Origin: Mesorhizobium huakuii | Lineage (GTDB): Bacteria > Pseudomonadota > Alphaproteobacteria > Rhizobiales > Rhizobiaceae | Length of the DNA: 64,000 bases | Direction: 5' to 3' | Assembly (NCBI RefSeq): GCF_014189455.1 | Contig: NZ_CP050296.1 | Coordinates: forward strand, 930,001 to 994,000 | Shown here: piece after piece, positions 63,648-64,000 of the stretch | Layout: the number at the start of each line of letters is the position of its first letter | Numbering within the stretch: position 1 is the first letter of the stretch | The notes under the pieces: model-generated | Seen by the model: the letters and a program-made list of their open reading frames with translations, nothing else | What the model was told of the DNA's origin: nothing | Databases searched by the model: none | Made by a program: the position numbers and the translations under genes

Positions 63648-64000
63648 TCAGCGCTTGTCCCAGGCTGGCGCCGGTTTGTAGGTCCAGTTGCCGTCCGGGA
63701 AGATCAGCTGGTGCTTGCCTTGCCACCATTGCGTGGCGACGCTGGGGATGAGCGCAAAGCCGGTCTGGTCGAATTTGAGGTCACCAACCACCGTGTCCTT
63801 GAACTCCTGGCCGAAGATCGCGTCGTGGATCGCGCCGGCATCGGTCGAGCCGGCCTTCTCGATCGCTTGCGCCAGCACCTGTGCGTTGGCGTAGAAGGCG
63901 CCGACGGTCACGGAGTCCTTCTTGAACTCGGCCTCGTAGCGGTCGCCGAGTTCCTTGGCGCCATGATAGGGATAGCTTGACGACCAGAAGCCGTCGGTCA
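63648..64000 (-). CDS. livK: branched-chain amino-acid-type ABC binding protein, C-terminal part
   Basis: The last 117 codons of a periplasmic binding protein. The visible part reads 'TDGFWSSSYPYHGAKELGDR' through 'VGAFYANAQVLAQAIEKAGS' to 'GNWTYKPAPAWDKR', the C-terminal pattern of LivK/family-4 binding proteins. The start lies beyond the right edge. It belongs to the liv operon on this strand and delivers the substrate to LivH-LivM. Confidence 0.88.
   Translation of the reverse strand, partial: TDGFWSSSYPYHGAKELGDRYEAEFKKDSVTVGAFYANAQVLAQAIEKAGSTDAGAIHDAIFGQEFKDTVVGDLKFDQTGFALIPSVATQWWQGKHQLIFPDGNWTYKPAPAWDKR

Noticed and set aside
1..64000. CRISPR arrays, rRNA, tRNA, integrase or transposase genes
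   Set aside because: Looked for on both strands. No regularly spaced direct repeats, no tRNA- or rRNA-like stretch and no recombinase motif were found.

Overview
This 64-kb window is high-GC chromosomal-type DNA from an alphaproteobacterium of the Rhizobiales, most likely Mesorhizobium or a close relative. That placement is an inference. It rests on the density of solute ABC importers, the short palindromic intergenic repeats, a CtrA-type TTAA-N7-TTAAC site and the general flavour of the proteins. No rRNA, tRNA, CRISPR array, integrase or transposase gene was seen.

Layout. 1-0.95 kb: start of a PAS-GGDEF diguanylate cyclase cut by the window edge. 1.6-7.9 kb: sugar catabolic operon (LacI regulator, binding protein, two permeases, frameshifted GH127 arabinofuranosidase-type enzyme; no ATPase gene). 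8-12.1 kb: acyltransferase 3, then an ArsR-SRPBCC-VOC-small membrane protein-DUF1801-DUF1801 operon. 12.2-17.5 kb: ChaC-type enzyme, Hsp20, divergent LysR/MFS pair, DUF2270 protein and a 47-residue protein. 17.6-26.4 kb: peptide/opine-type ABC system with a DUF427 protein, a flavin monooxygenase, a double ATPase and an AraC regulator. 26.6-31.6 kb: methyltransferase, DOPA-dioxygenase-like protein, SPFH cluster, VC0807-type membrane protein. 31.7-36.4 kb: a SAM-cyclase-ATPase-TPR protein followed 25 nt later by an orphan solute-binding protein. 36.6-40.7 kb: molybdenum hydroxylase (FAD, 2Fe-2S and Mo subunits) with a MoaD-like protein. 41-46.3 kb: SRPBCC protein, M20 amidohydrolase, a GGDEF-EAL protein divergent from a PhcB-like methyltransferase.

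46.3-60 kb is an accessory mosaic. A SIR2-like/FRG-domain gene pair (candidate defence cassette), a TetR/oxidoreductase block with one intact and two broken tetR genes, a MerR/cation-transporter block and an ECF sigma/SDR block follow one another. They are separated by three decayed copies of the 3' end of a branched-chain amino-acid permease gene (livM), all in the orientation of the intact livM at 60.0-61.0 kb. This suggests that the livM 3' end was used repeatedly as an insertion point. 60-64 kb holds the intact liv operon (livM, livH, livF, livG and a partial livK).

The window is rich in repeats. There are three copies of a ~340-bp MITE-like element, two copies of a hairpin repeat whose last bases form the stop codon of the adjacent gene, four copies of a short TGACCTTCGTCT-type repeat, and several large palindromic elements. 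At least eight otherwise well-conserved genes or gene segments are interrupted by single-base indels, many in homopolymers. Sequencing error is therefore a serious alternative to pseudogenisation.
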